Shown here in pieces: positions 42,498 through 51,983 of a DNA stretch of 57,386 bases. The notes beneath the pieces were generated by a model. That model was not told the origin of the DNA, made no database searches, and was given only the letters and a program-made list of their open reading frames with translations. The DNA is taken from assembly GCA_027035575.1 (NCBI GenBank), contig JALVUQ010000033.1, forward strand, positions 1 through 57,386, in the 5' to 3' direction. This DNA comes from Desulfurellales bacterium. GTDB taxonomy: Bacteria; Campylobacterota_A; Desulfurellia; Desulfurellales; Hippeaceae. Positions within the stretch are counted from its first letter, which is position 1, and each line of letters begins with the position of its first letter. The translations under genes were made by a program, and so were the position numbers.

Positions 42498-43696
42498 AAG
42501 AGATTGAGGCATACCGAAGGCTATCGGATATATTGAATAAACTTCAACCCTATGCCATAGATTTATCTCTTGAAAGAATAAAATCGTTTTTAAACAAGAT
42601 AGGTAACCCTCAAGATAGCTTTAAATCAATAATTATCGGAGGAACAAACGGAAAAGGTACGCTCAGCCAATTTTTAAGCGATGCTTTTATTGCACGCAGC
42701 ATCAAAACGGGTACATATACCTCACCGCACTTAATAGATTTGAACGAACGATTCAGGATAAACAACAAACCTGCCAGCTATTGCAGGCTGCTTGATGTCG
42801 CCCTGAAGATAGAGCGAATAAACAGTGTCAATCTCACATACTTTGAGTTTTTAACGGCTGTGGCTTTTGAGCTTTTCAAGCAAGAAAAAACAGAGGTGGC
42901 GGTATTGGAGGTCGGGATGGGAGGAGAATTTGACGCAACAAACGTTGTAAACCCGATGGTTAGCGTTATAACACGCATATCTTCAGACCACACGGAACAT
43001 CTTGGCAAAACCGTAGAAACAATAGCCAAAACAAAATCCAAAATTATAAAAAATGTCGGAGTTATCGGAAAAAACAGCAAAAAAGTTACAGACGAGATAA
43101 GAAGAAACACCTCTGCAAAGTTGTTTTTTGTAGATGAGTCGCATTTAAACAAAGCAAAGAGAATGAATACCATAATGAAAGGTGCAGCAGCAAAAGAAAA
43201 TACGGCAACCGCCCTTTTGACTATTGAAGTTTTAAACAAACTCTACGGTTACAATCTGGACTATAAAGCAATTGAAAACAGTTTCTGGCAGGGCAGGTTT
43301 GAGGTAATTAAAACAAAAAACAAAACGTTTATTTTAGACGGTGCTCACAATAAAGGCGCAACATTGAAACTGGTGCTATCTTTAAAGAATTACAGCAGCA
43401 AACTCTTGATATTCTCGGCTTTAAAAAGCAAAGATTGGAAAAACAGTTTAAAACTGCTCTTTCCGCATTTTGAAAAAATCATATTGACGCCTATTGCAGA
43501 GCACAGACTCTCTGAGGATGTGAATAGTATTAAAAATGCAATTGACAAACAAAAGAAAGTTATCACTGCAAAAAACGTCAACGACGCTATCATAAAAGCG
43601 ATGGAATATAAAGAAAATACCATAGTTATAACAGGTTCCTTGTATTTAATAGGCGAAGCAAAAGCTTGTAAAATCCACAAAGAATTTCTGCCATAG
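42494..43696 (+). CDS. folC: Folylpolyglutamate/dihydrofolate synthase
   Basis: Mur-ligase-like enzyme adding glutamate to folates or to dihydropteroate. The P-loop GGTNGKGT is near residue 49, followed by TYTSPHL, the EVGMGGEFDATN loop and FILDGAHNKG. The 400-residue length is slightly short but complete. Its start overlaps the acpS stop. Confidence 0.95.
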   Translation: MKEIEAYRRLSDILNKLQPYAIDLSLERIKSFLNKIGNPQDSFKSIIIGGTNGKGTLSQFLSDAFIARSIKTGTYTSPHLIDLNERFRINNKPASYCRLLDVALKIERINSVNLTYFEFLTAVAFELFKQEKTEVAVLEVGMGGEFDATNVVNPMVSVITRISSDHTEHLGKTVETIAKTKSKIIKNVGVIGKNSKKVTDEIRRNTSAKLFFVDESHLNKAKRMNTIMKGAAAKENTATALLTIEVLNKLYGYNLDYKAIENSFWQGRFEVIKTKNKTFILDGAHNKGATLKLVLSLKNYSSKLLIFSALKSKDWKNSLKLLFPHFEKIILTPIAEHRLSEDVNSIKNAIDKQKKVITAKNVNDAIIKAMEYKENTIVITGSLYLIGEAKACKIHKEFLP

Positions 43697-43766
43697 ACGA
43701 TGTACGTGTAGTATCAACTCAATAAAAACTCTTGAATTTTAAACCCTCAAAACACATATTTAGGTT

Positions 43767-44408
43767 ATGATAGATGATTATGAATCAAAGAGAAAATATA
43801 TGGTTGAAAGTCAGATTATAAGAAGAGGAATTAAGGATAAAAATGTCATAAACGCTATGTTGAAGGTAGAAAGACATCTTTTTGTTAATGAAAATCTCAA
43901 AAACGAAGCCTATGAAGACTATCCCCTGCCAATCGGAGAGAGTCAAACAATATCACAGCCCTACATAGTTGCCCTTATGAGTGAGGCATTAGAATTAAAC
44001 AAAAAAAGCAGAGTGCTTGAAATAGGAACGGGCTGCGGCTATCAAACGGCAGTTTTGGCTGAAATCGCAAAAGAGGTATATACGGTTGAAAGAATAGAAT
44101 CGTTAAGTCTGAAAGCCAAACAAACTCTAAATTCGCTCGGATATCAGAATATCCTTTTTAAAATAGGAAACGGAGCCTTAGGGTGGAAAGAAAATGCTCC
44201 TTTTGATGCAATAATTGTAACGGCAGCGGCAAAAAAGGTATATGAAGCGTATATAGAACAGTTATCCAAAAACGGGAGACTCGTTATACCCGTTGAAGAA
44301 AGCAGGTTTTCAGGGTATCAAATACTGAAAAAAATAGTGAAATCAAATAACGGACAAATAAAGGAGTATTCGCTTGGCGGGTGCAGGTTCGTGCCCTTAA
44401 TAGATTAG
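43767..44408 (+). CDS. pcm: Protein-L-isoaspartate O-methyltransferase
   Basis: Repairs isoaspartyl residues in aged proteins using SAM. Motifs visible are QTISQPYIVALMSEAL, the SAM loop VLEIGTGCGYQTAVLAE and IIVTAAA. The 213-residue length is standard. A promoter-like TTGAAT-17-CATATT ends six bases before the ATG, with a weak AGG between. It converges on flgL with two bases between the stops. Confidence 0.95.
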   Translation: MIDDYESKRKYMVESQIIRRGIKDKNVINAMLKVERHLFVNENLKNEAYEDYPLPIGESQTISQPYIVALMSEALELNKKSRVLEIGTGCGYQTAVLAEIAKEVYTVERIESLSLKAKQTLNSLGYQNILFKIGNGALGWKENAPFDAIIVTAAAKKVYEAYIEQLSKNGRLVIPVEESRFSGYQILKKIVKSNNGQIKEYSLGGCRFVPLID

Positions 44409-44410
44409 TT

Positions 44411-46843
44411 TTATCTCAAATAGTCAAATAAATTTTGCGAGGTCAATTGTGAACCGGTATTCAACAAGGCTTTCATAACCGTTAAGTTTCTTTGATAGTC
44501 GGTATAAACCTTGGCAACATTAGCGTCTTCCAGCTCTGAAATCGTTTTTGAATTTGAAACCTGCGTGTAGCTGATTCTGGACTGGGCAAGACTCATTCTG
44601 TTTGTTCTCGCACCGACAACAGACCTTGCGGCAAGTATTTGATTCAGCGCTTCTTCGGATTTTCCTATGGCATTTTCTATTGAATTGCTCAGCTTAAAAG
44701 AGAAGCTGTCGCCTTTTTCAAACACCTCTTTAAGTCCGTCTGAGCTAAAATTGAGCGTAACACCGGCTACTCCGTTTACACCGGTATCGTTTTCGTTAAA
44801 GCTGTTCTTTGCCTGAGTTGTTTCTATTACTATATTGTTCAAATTATCAGCATTTTTGGCATTGTAAATCAAAATTCCATCCTTGTTCGTAACCTTTATA
44901 TCGTATTTGCCCGCATTGTTCACTATATTTACGGTAGCAACCTTATCATTATTTCTGTCTGTGACCTCTAAAGTAGCCTTAGCTCCGTCAACAGACAGGT
45001 CGTTTGAGCCTTCCGCAACGCTAACCGTCCAGGTATCGTTATTACCGCCAAGATATTCCCCTGTTATAACAGGCTTCATTGTCGTACCTTGACTCCAGTG
45101 TGTCGGTAAACCTATCTGATTATTCTCGTTGGGATGTTTCAAGGCATAGCTCGCATCTCTCATCTCTTTAAACACATCTATACCTTTCCCAAGAACCGTT
45201 TGATTGAACACACCGAAAATGTTGGGTTTTATTTGAGAGGGAGAGGTTGTTGTATCCTTTATTGTAAAAGAGAGATTAAACTTACTGTCAGACGGTCTTT
45301 TGTCTTTAAAAAACAGATGTCCGTCTTTCACATATCCATCAACCGTATCTTTAAAGCCTCCGCTTCCTCCCTTGCTGGTTTCAAAAAAATAACCGAATAC
45401 GGGGTTATTGTCAGATTTCTTATAAGCGGAGACGGATAAATCACTTTCTCCGTTTTTATTATCCTCAATCACTATTTTGCCGTGATTTACTTCTACCGTT
45501 GCATCGAAATTTGTTGCAATAAACTGATTAATACTCAATAAAGTTGTGCCTGCACTAACGGCATAGGATACATTAACAGCCACACCCGAATGGTTTGTAC
45601 CCGAAAAAACAAGGGTTGATGCTGCTGCAGCAATGCCAAGACTTCCCAAGGTTGTCGAGCCGACGGCAATTTTTCCGCCTGATGTGATAAGGGTTTTGTT
45701 ATTCGTCAACTCCTCTGTTGAATCCAAACTCTCAACCTTATTTATCAAATCGTTTATTGTCAGTGAGGTTGAACTCACATTAAACACACCGCTAACGATA
45801 TTTCCGTTATGGTCTGTTCCCTTAATCTCTATGGCATACCCGGTATCAACAGCCACGTTTTTCAATGATTCGGCGAGTGTTATGTCTGTCAGTTTAGTTT
45901 CTTTTGTTACGGGATTGTTGGTGGTTTTATCGAGCATATAGTTGTTGTTTTCAACCGTTTGATTTGTAGGTTTGTAAATATCCTTCGCCGTTATAGTGAT
46001 GGGACTTGTTAAACCGTCCGAATATTCAACGTCTCTTTCGCCGTCATCCCCTTCGTATATATCGTTACCTCCGGCTTTATAGGATACGGATATTGTTTGT
46101 TGTGAGGTAACGTCAGCCAGCTTGATTTTAATGCCGCGCCCCGTATCTATCCATTGATTTTCCTTACCGCTGATATCTATCGAATCGGACAAAATATTGC
46201 CGCCGACATTAGACTCGTCTTTGGAGTCCGCATCAATCGGAACTACTCTACCTGCACTGTTTGTAATATACAACCGTCCGTCTTTTATATGAATCTTGTA
46301 ATCACCCGTTGCAAACTGATTTACATCTTTATAAACATCGGATATCGATGCTTCAACGTTTGAACCGCCCGTATCGGTAACTACAACCTCTTGTGTTTCG
46401 TCCTGTATCGGTTTTGTATCACTCTTAAAACCCGAAAACAGATATTTACCCTGGAATATGGTATTGGCTGAATTCCTTAATTCATCGGTTATACTGTCTA
46501 ACTCTTCGGATATTGCCGTTCTGCTTGCATCGTCGTTATTTGTGGAGTTAGCTCCCTCAACAAGCAGAGCCCCGGCTTTGTGTATCAAATCATCGGCATT
46601 TGAGAGTGCCGTATCTTCCGCATTCAACACGGAATTTGCGGAATCTATATTTGTAACATACTGGTCAAATCGCATATTTATATCTTTTAACGACAGAACC
46701 TTAGAAAGGGCTATGGGGTCGCTTGATAGGTTTAAAAGACGCTTGCCGCTTGCCAATTCTTCGTTTGTTACGTAGGTTTTTTCATTAACCTTGTTAATGT
46801 TATAAAGAAAATTATTAAATAAAATACTGTCTGTTATTCTCAT
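44411..46843 (-). CDS. flgL: Flagellar hook-filament junction protein FlgL, very long
   Basis: Hook-associated protein 3, exported through the flagellar secretion system and placed between hook and filament. The N-terminal 150 residues (RITDSILFNNFLYNIN onward, with ELASGKRLLNLSSDP) and the last 90 residues (KSEEALNQILAARSVVGARTN in part) are the conserved coiled-coil ends. Between them lie about 560 residues that are not part of a usual 300-residue FlgL. This middle part is rich in Asn, Asp, Thr and Gly and has beta-sandwich-like patches. The start overlaps the flgK stop (ATGA). It is the last gene of the sigma-28 transcript. Confidence 0.9.
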   Translation of the reverse strand: MRITDSILFNNFLYNINKVNEKTYVTNEELASGKRLLNLSSDPIALSKVLSLKDINMRFDQYVTNIDSANSVLNAEDTALSNADDLIHKAGALLVEGANSTNNDDASRTAISEELDSITDELRNSANTIFQGKYLFSGFKSDTKPIQDETQEVVVTDTGGSNVEASISDVYKDVNQFATGDYKIHIKDGRLYITNSAGRVVPIDADSKDESNVGGNILSDSIDISGKENQWIDTGRGIKIKLADVTSQQTISVSYKAGGNDIYEGDDGERDVEYSDGLTSPITITAKDIYKPTNQTVENNNYMLDKTTNNPVTKETKLTDITLAESLKNVAVDTGYAIEIKGTDHNGNIVSGVFNVSSTSLTINDLINKVESLDSTEELTNNKTLITSGGKIAVGSTTLGSLGIAAAASTLVFSGTNHSGVAVNVSYAVSAGTTLLSINQFIATNFDATVEVNHGKIVIEDNKNGESDLSVSAYKKSDNNPVFGYFFETSKGGSGGFKDTVDGYVKDGHLFFKDKRPSDSKFNLSFTIKDTTTSPSQIKPNIFGVFNQTVLGKGIDVFKEMRDASYALKHPNENNQIGLPTHWSQGTTMKPVITGEYLGGNNDTWTVSVAEGSNDLSVDGAKATLEVTDRNNDKVATVNIVNNAGKYDIKVTNKDGILIYNAKNADNLNNIVIETTQAKNSFNENDTGVNGVAGVTLNFSSDGLKEVFEKGDSFSFKLSNSIENAIGKSEEALNQILAARSVVGARTNRMSLAQSRISYTQVSNSKTISELEDANVAKVYTDYQRNLTVMKALLNTGSQLTSQNLFDYLR

Positions 46844-48567
46844 TTGACCATATTCAACAATGTTTGGGTCATATCGTCAATAACCGAAATAAATTTTGCG
46901 TTTGCCTGATACGCCCTCTGGAATTTAATTAAATTAGCCGCCTCTTCATCCAAAGAAACACCCTCAAGAGACTGCTTTGTCGTCTCAAGCTGATGCACGG
47001 TAGCCTGTTTGGCTTTGTAGATGCTGTCGTATCTCTGCTTTGCAGAGCCCACGGTACCCAAAAAAGCATTGTAGTACTCGTCTATGCTTTGAGTATTGTT
47101 TACCATAACCTTTTTCAATTGCAGTTGAGCAACAGCCTCTGCATTAGAACTATCCCCCGGCTTCAGTGTTTTTCCGGCTGCTATTTTGCTCGGGTCGTTT
47201 TGTAAAACAGAACTAACGCTCATATCTTTTGCCGAGTGCCCCGTAAAGAATGTGTTAATGCCGGTGGCTGCCAAGAAGTGCGAACTGTCGTATGTAAACG
47301 AAACCTTATATCCGTTTTGGGCTACTATTTGCACATTTCCGTTTTGAGAAGAAGAGATGTTCATAGTAGCATACTGGTTTAGCTCGGCATTGAATTTTTC
47401 AACTATATCGTTAAACGTGTCGGAACTATTGACTTTAACCGTATATGTCCCGATATCGTTTCCGTTATCGTCCGTTACTTTAACCCTAAAAGAACCTGTC
47501 TGTATAGGCATATCCAAGCCGGTAGCATCACTTGAGCTGACAACGGCATTTGAATCTTTAATTCTGTATGCCCCTACAACCTGAGAGTAAGCCGTCAAAC
47601 CCGTCCCTGCAGAATGAATCTTATTAACCTCTTGAATCAATGTTTTTGCTATATTGTCAATATCTTTCTGATAGGTTGGTACTACATCGTCTCTTAGCTT
47701 TAAGGTGGCACCGAGCTGCCCACCCTTTATTCTCATTGTTATATCCTGTTTATTGCCCGCACCGTCAACGAAATAAATCTTGTTAAACTGCTCTCCGTGA
47801 AGTTTTTCAGCCGTTATTTCATTGTATGTCGTGCCGGAAACAATAGGCATACCGCCAAGCAAAACGGTCATCTCCGGTTTGGTTTGTGAGTTGTATGAGC
47901 CTTCAAGTATGGTAACATCAGCCAGCTTGCTCAACTTATCCAGAAGAACACTTCTTTCGTCTCTTAAAGAGTTTGCATGGTCGTTTTTGCCAAGCTCACC
48001 CTTCTTTATTTCATAGTTCAAGTCGGCTATTCTTTTGGATAAACTGTTAATCTGCTGTGCTATATATCCGGTTTGCTCGTCAAGTCCGTTTCTTATTTCG
48101 GACAACGAATTATAGGAGGCATTTATGCTGTCCGAAAGCGTTTTGCCCTTCTCCAGCACCTGCTGTCTGGCAGTTTCCAAATCGGGATTAAGAGCAAGTG
48201 CGTGCCACGCATTAAAAAACTCGTCCATAGCACCCTTTAAGCCTACATTGTTTTCCTCGTTAAAAACGTTTTGCACATCATCCAAAGCCGAATTCATAGT
48301 ATTATAGAAAGACTCGTCCATATATGCGGCTCTGGTTCTTTTATCTATCAAATCGTTTCTTGCACTTACGATTTGATACACTTCTGCTCCTGTTCCGAAT
48401 GTACCCGGGTGGGTGAACATAGGTATGGAGCTTACAATTTCAACCCTCTCTCTTGTGTATCCCGGAGTATTGACATTGGCAACGTTGTTTCCCGTGACAT
48501 TCATTGATTCCTGATTGACGTATAAACCGCTCTTTCCAATGTACAGACCGTCAAAAATACCGGGCAT
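46840..48567 (-). CDS. flgK: Flagellar hook-associated protein FlgK
   Basis: Hook-associated protein 1, 575 residues. The N-terminus (IFDGLYIGKSGLYVNQESMNVTGNNVANVNTPGYTRE in part) is the rod/hook-protein motif. The C-terminus (VSLDEEAANLIKFQRAYQAN) is the matching helix. The middle is a beta-rich exposed region. It starts one base after flgN, its likely chaperone gene, and overlaps flgL. Confidence 0.96.
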   Translation of the reverse strand: MPGIFDGLYIGKSGLYVNQESMNVTGNNVANVNTPGYTRERVEIVSSIPMFTHPGTFGTGAEVYQIVSARNDLIDKRTRAAYMDESFYNTMNSALDDVQNVFNEENNVGLKGAMDEFFNAWHALALNPDLETARQQVLEKGKTLSDSINASYNSLSEIRNGLDEQTGYIAQQINSLSKRIADLNYEIKKGELGKNDHANSLRDERSVLLDKLSKLADVTILEGSYNSQTKPEMTVLLGGMPIVSGTTYNEITAEKLHGEQFNKIYFVDGAGNKQDITMRIKGGQLGATLKLRDDVVPTYQKDIDNIAKTLIQEVNKIHSAGTGLTAYSQVVGAYRIKDSNAVVSSSDATGLDMPIQTGSFRVKVTDDNGNDIGTYTVKVNSSDTFNDIVEKFNAELNQYATMNISSSQNGNVQIVAQNGYKVSFTYDSSHFLAATGINTFFTGHSAKDMSVSSVLQNDPSKIAAGKTLKPGDSSNAEAVAQLQLKKVMVNNTQSIDEYYNAFLGTVGSAKQRYDSIYKAKQATVHQLETTKQSLEGVSLDEEAANLIKFQRAYQANAKFISVIDDMTQTLLNMVK

Positions 48568-48568
48568 A

Positions 48569-49039
48569 TCAGACCCTCACGCTCAAGGCTCTCTGAGTGA
48601 TACCTATTGTTGCGTCTTTATCGTAATTTTCACTCTGATTTTTCACAAACCCCATATACATATTGACCATACTGTTGTAAAAAGAGACGCTCTCTTGCGT
48701 TATCATACGATTAACTACGGATTCTTTGTTAAATTTATCCATCAATTCAAGCAGCTTACCGTTTGTAACCCTTATGTGGTCTATACTGTTTTGTTTGCTT
48801 GCCATAAAGAGAAATTCATTTATATTCTCAACTCCGTATTCGTTTAAAACGTTTTTCAATTCGTCTTCAAGGTTTTTAAGATTTAATCCGATATACTGCT
48901 TCAACTCGATAACCTTTGAAAGATTTTCCATATCAAGATTTATCAAATACTCCCTCTCGTCTTTCAAAACGGACAGAAGTTCTTCGTATATGTTAACAAT
49001 AGATGTCATTATGGAGCTTACCTTCTCCAAATCATTCAC
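48569..49039 (-). CDS. flgN: FlgN-like flagellar export chaperone
   Basis: A 156-residue, mostly helical protein with the Leu/Glu heptads of FlgN proteins (YEELLSVLKDEREYLINLD). FlgN holds FlgK and FlgL before export. Sequence conservation is low, so the call leans on its place between flgM and flgK. The start codon is GTG, eight bases inside flgM. Confidence 0.8.
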   Translation of the reverse strand: MNDLEKVSSIMTSIVNIYEELLSVLKDEREYLINLDMENLSKVIELKQYIGLNLKNLEDELKNVLNEYGVENINEFLFMASKQNSIDHIRVTNGKLLELMDKFNKESVVNRMITQESVSFYNSMVNMYMGFVKNQSENYDKDATIGITQRALSVRV

Positions 49040-49328
49040 CGCTCCACTCCCTCAAAATAGCCTTCGCCGTTTCCTCTATGTTCGGCTTGTACGTTCCGTT
49101 GTTGACTGCAAGCTTAATTTCATAGAGTTTATCGGTCAAACCTTTGGAGTTGTCCAGTTCAAGCAGAATTTTGGCGTCTTTGGATATTTCAACCTTATCG
49201 TCCTTAACGGCACTCGCAGGCGCAGCAGCCTCTTTCTCAACAGCTTTTTTAGGTTGATTTTTATCCAAAATTTTTGATTGTTTGCCATATTTACTTATCA
49301 CATCGCCCATCAAATCATTGATTTTCAT
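49032..49328 (-). CDS. flgM: Anti-sigma-28 factor FlgM
   Basis: A 98-residue protein that binds and holds sigma-28 (FliA) until it is exported. The C-terminal half matches FlgM: DKVEISKDAKILLELD, then LYEIKLAVNNGTYKPN and ETAKAIL. The N-terminal half is Ala/Lys-rich and probably unstructured. GGGAGG precedes the ATG. A sigma-28 promoter lies directly upstream, which gives the expected feedback. Confidence 0.92.
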   Translation of the reverse strand: MKINDLMGDVISKYGKQSKILDKNQPKKAVEKEAAAPASAVKDDKVEISKDAKILLELDNSKGLTDKLYEIKLAVNNGTYKPNIEETAKAILREWSGE

Positions 49329-49366
49329 CGAAACACCTCCCTTGAATTCACCCTTTCTACCTTACT

Positions 49367-49393
49367 TAATCGGATAAAAAGGCTAAAACTTTA
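49367..49393 (-). promoter_or_regulatory. Sigma-28 promoter of flgM-flgN-flgK-flgL
   Basis: On the minus strand TAAAGTTT (49386-49393), an 11-bp spacer and TCCGATTA (49367-49374), against the consensus TAAAGTTT-N11-GCCGATAA. The -35 match is perfect and the -10 match is six of eight. The first three bases of the -35 box are the flgJ stop codon. Confidence 0.85.
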
Positions 49394-50131
49394 GTCTCTC
49401 CCATACGCATAAGCAAGAACCTTTTTAACATAATTTTTCGTTTCTTTGAAGGGAGGAATGCCTTTGTATTTTTTTACGTTTTCAGGTCCGGCATTGTACG
49501 CCGCAACGGCAAGTTTTTCATCTTTGAACTGATTTAAAAGTTGTGAAAGGTATTTAACACCACCCATAACATTCTCTTCTATGCTCCGGGCATTTTTTAC
49601 ACCCAAATCCAAAGCCGTTTGCGGCATAAGCTGCATAAGACCAACAGCTCCCGCTGTCGATACCGCATTAGGATTAAAGTCAGATTCCGCTTTTATTATT
49701 CCGTATATGAGTTTTTTAGGCACGGAATACATCTTAGAAGCCCTATCAACGACTTTGTTTATATAATCCTTATCAGCCGTTATCTGTCCGTAAGACTTCA
49801 GGGGTTTAAAATTTTCCTGTTTGAGTTTCTTAATCTTTATATCTCCGTTTGAGTGTTTTTTATACTCTACATACTCTTTTAAAGAGTTAAACAGCATTTT
49901 GCCTATTCCAAAAGGTGAATTATCGGTCATCTTTTTTGCCAGGGCGTCTATGTACATAGATTTGTATATATCGTTTTGGGCATCATCTTTAATCAAAGAG
50001 TCTTTCGGAACGGTCTTATCCATCTCCTCAAGCATTTTCTGCACCATTATCGCCTCAAAGCCCCTACAGGCTTTTTTCAGCTGCATCAATTTGGTCGTAT
50101 CGGTTATGTTATTGTTTAATTCCTGTATCAT
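49391..50131 (-). CDS. flgJ: FlgJ-type rod-binding domain fused to SLT lytic transglycosylase
   Basis: About 246 residues. The N-terminal rod-cap domain (ACRGFEAIMVQKMLEEM, then SPFGIGKML) is that of FlgJ. The C-terminal part is an SLT-type lytic transglycosylase with catalytic Glu in IIKAESDFNPNAVS, then GLMQLMP and AVAAYNAGP. Gamma-proteobacterial FlgJ carries a different hydrolase (GH73), so the domain swap is notable though known from other phyla. The protein would cap the growing rod and open peptidoglycan. The ATG at 50131 overlaps the flgI stop (TGATG); a GTG one codon earlier is possible. No separate signal peptide is seen. Confidence 0.92.
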   Translation of the reverse strand: MIQELNNNITDTTKLMQLKKACRGFEAIMVQKMLEEMDKTVPKDSLIKDDAQNDIYKSMYIDALAKKMTDNSPFGIGKMLFNSLKEYVEYKKHSNGDIKIKKLKQENFKPLKSYGQITADKDYINKVVDRASKMYSVPKKLIYGIIKAESDFNPNAVSTAGAVGLMQLMPQTALDLGVKNARSIEENVMGGVKYLSQLLNQFKDEKLAVAAYNAGPENVKKYKGIPPFKETKNYVKKVLAYAYGRD

Positions 50132-51237
50132 CACATCATCTCCAAATCTGCGTTTAAAGCTCCGGCTGCTTTTATAGCCTGGAATATAGCCATCATATCC
50201 CTCGGGGTTGCACCTGCTTTATTTAGGGCTCTAACCAAATCGCTGACCTTAGCACCTTTGGAGAATGTTAAAAACGTGCCTTTGGATTCCTGCACGGAAA
50301 CCGTTTTATTATTGACCACCTTGGTTTTTCCGCCTGCCAAGGGATTGGGCTGAGAAACCGATTTTTTGTTTTCTATCGTAACGGTTAGATTGCCGTGTGA
50401 AATGCTTATGGGTTCAACCGTTACATTCCCCCCGACAACCACCGTCCCGGTTTTTTCATCCAGAACAACAACCGGTTTTGATATGGCTTTTACATCGAGT
50501 TGATTTATCTGAGAAATCAACTCAACAACATTTCCTCTATAAAGAGGCGGAACTACTACCCTGACGCTGCCAGAATCTTGGGCAAAGGCAATGTTTTTTC
50601 TATAAAATCTGTTTATAGTGTTGGCTATCTGTGTTGCCATAGTAAAATCGGGCTGCTTGAGTGAATAGGTTATCGCATTTTCAGCATTTATATCCACATT
50701 AACCTCTCTTTCGACTATTGCACCGTTTGGAATTCTTCCGGCTGTGGCGTGATTTTTCCTAACCTTATTGCCGCCACCGCCGCCCAGATTAAATCCGCCT
50801 ATGGAAACAGGACCCTGCGCAACGGCATAAACATAACCGTTCCCTGCTTTTAAAGGTGTCATTATAAGGGTGCCGCCCTGCAAACTCTTGGCATCTCCCA
50901 TAGAAGAAACCGTAACATCAATTCTGTCTCCCTGTTTAGCAAACGGAGGAAGTGTTGCCGTTACCATAACGGCAGCAACATTTTTTGTCTGCAAGGAGCT
51001 AATCACACTATCAGAGAGCGTAACGTTCATTTTCTTAAGCATATTTGCAATCGATTGAATGGTAAATGTCTCGGTGCTGCTGTCGCCCGTACCTGCCAAT
51101 CCCACAACAAGCCCGTAACCTACAAGCTGGTTTGTCCTTACACCCACTATGTTTGCAACATCGCCTATTCTTACATCAAAAGCATTTGCGTTTAAAGATA
51201 TAAAAAAAACCAACAAAACAACTAACAGCTTTCTCAT
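50131..51237 (-). CDS. flgI: Flagellar P-ring protein FlgI
   Basis: Forms the periplasmic P ring around the rod. A cleavable signal peptide ends near residue 19 (Asn-Ala). The body has VRIGDVANIVGVRTNQLVGYGLV in part and AGTGDSSTETFT, typical of FlgI. The 368-residue length is standard. The ATG follows AGGAG. It lies ten bases after flgH. Confidence 0.97.
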   Translation of the reverse strand: MRKLLVVLLVFFISLNANAFDVRIGDVANIVGVRTNQLVGYGLVVGLAGTGDSSTETFTIQSIANMLKKMNVTLSDSVISSLQTKNVAAVMVTATLPPFAKQGDRIDVTVSSMGDAKSLQGGTLIMTPLKAGNGYVYAVAQGPVSIGGFNLGGGGGNKVRKNHATAGRIPNGAIVEREVNVDINAENAITYSLKQPDFTMATQIANTINRFYRKNIAFAQDSGSVRVVVPPLYRGNVVELISQINQLDVKAISKPVVVLDEKTGTVVVGGNVTVEPISISHGNLTVTIENKKSVSQPNPLAGGKTKVVNNKTVSVQESKGTFLTFSKGAKVSDLVRALNKAGATPRDMMAIFQAIKAAGALNADLEMM

Positions 51238-51247
51238 AGCAAAACTC

Positions 51248-51943
51248 CTAAAAAGGACGTATAAGTTCCCATAATTTGGCGAGCCACCCCTGATGGTTAG
51301 TGCTGCTTACTATACCTCTTCCGTTGTAAAAGATTTTCGCATCCGAAATGTATTGAGAGCCTATAGTGTTATCATTTGTTATTTGATATTTATCTATTAT
51401 GCCCGTTAAAATCAACGTCTGTTCATCACCGTTTGCAAACACCTGTTTCTCGCCCCTGATAAACAACCTGTGGTTTGGCAAAACCTTCACAACCCTTGCC
51501 GTTATGGTAGCCTGAAGTTTGTCGGATTTGGAATTTTCTCCGCTTCCCGAATATGAACTCGAACCGGAGAAGTTAACCAGATTATTGTTTCCGGGTTTGG
51601 CTCCTACAGCACTTAAAAGTGCGTGCTGCGCCCCTACAAATGTTGTTAAACCGCTGCCTGAGGAGGAATTCGTTGCAACCTTTGTGGTTGATTTGGTAAC
51701 GCTTGAGGCATCCTCGCTGACGATTATCGTAACTATATCACCGACCTGAGTTGCCTTTATATCCGAGGCAAGGTCTCCCTGATTGCTCCAGGTAGAACCC
51801 GTATCGTTATTGAAGCTCTGTGTTTGAACGGAAGGCTGCTCTTTTACATATTCGGGCATCTTTGCATAACGCACCTCTTTGTTTGAAACGGAGCACCCAA
51901 CTAACAGAGTCGAAACGGCAAAAAATAGCAAGAATCTTTTCAC
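51248..51943 (-). CDS. flgH: Flagellar L-ring lipoprotein FlgH
   Basis: Outer-membrane L-ring lipoprotein. From the GTG at 51943 there is a lipoprotein signal peptide with lipobox LLVGC (Cys at about residue 17). The body has IVTIIVSEDASSVTKS and the late ITGIIDKYQITNDNTIGSQYI. The frame extends to an ATG-like start at 51988, but that overlaps the sigma-54 promoter, and GAGG lies seven bases before the GTG. About 231 residues, normal for the family. First gene of the cluster. Confidence 0.95.
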   Translation of the reverse strand: MKRFLLFFAVSTLLVGCSVSNKEVRYAKMPEYVKEQPSVQTQSFNNDTGSTWSNQGDLASDIKATQVGDIVTIIVSEDASSVTKSTTKVATNSSSGSGLTTFVGAQHALLSAVGAKPGNNNLVNFSGSSSYSGSGENSKSDKLQATITARVVKVLPNHRLFIRGEKQVFANGDEQTLILTGIIDKYQITNDNTIGSQYISDAKIFYNGRGIVSSTNHQGWLAKLWELIRPF

Positions 51944-51983
51944 TCGACATCCTCCATAGAGAATTTTTCCACATATATTTTTT

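Noticed and set aside
42778-43239. A 153-codon minus-strand frame
   Set aside because: Antisense to the conserved core of folC, with no start signal and no recognisable domain.
50131-51237. Separate flgA or flgG gene upstream of flgH
   Set aside because: The region upstream of flgH holds only the sigma-54 promoter and a hairpin, then the exported-protein gene; other basal-body genes must lie elsewhere.
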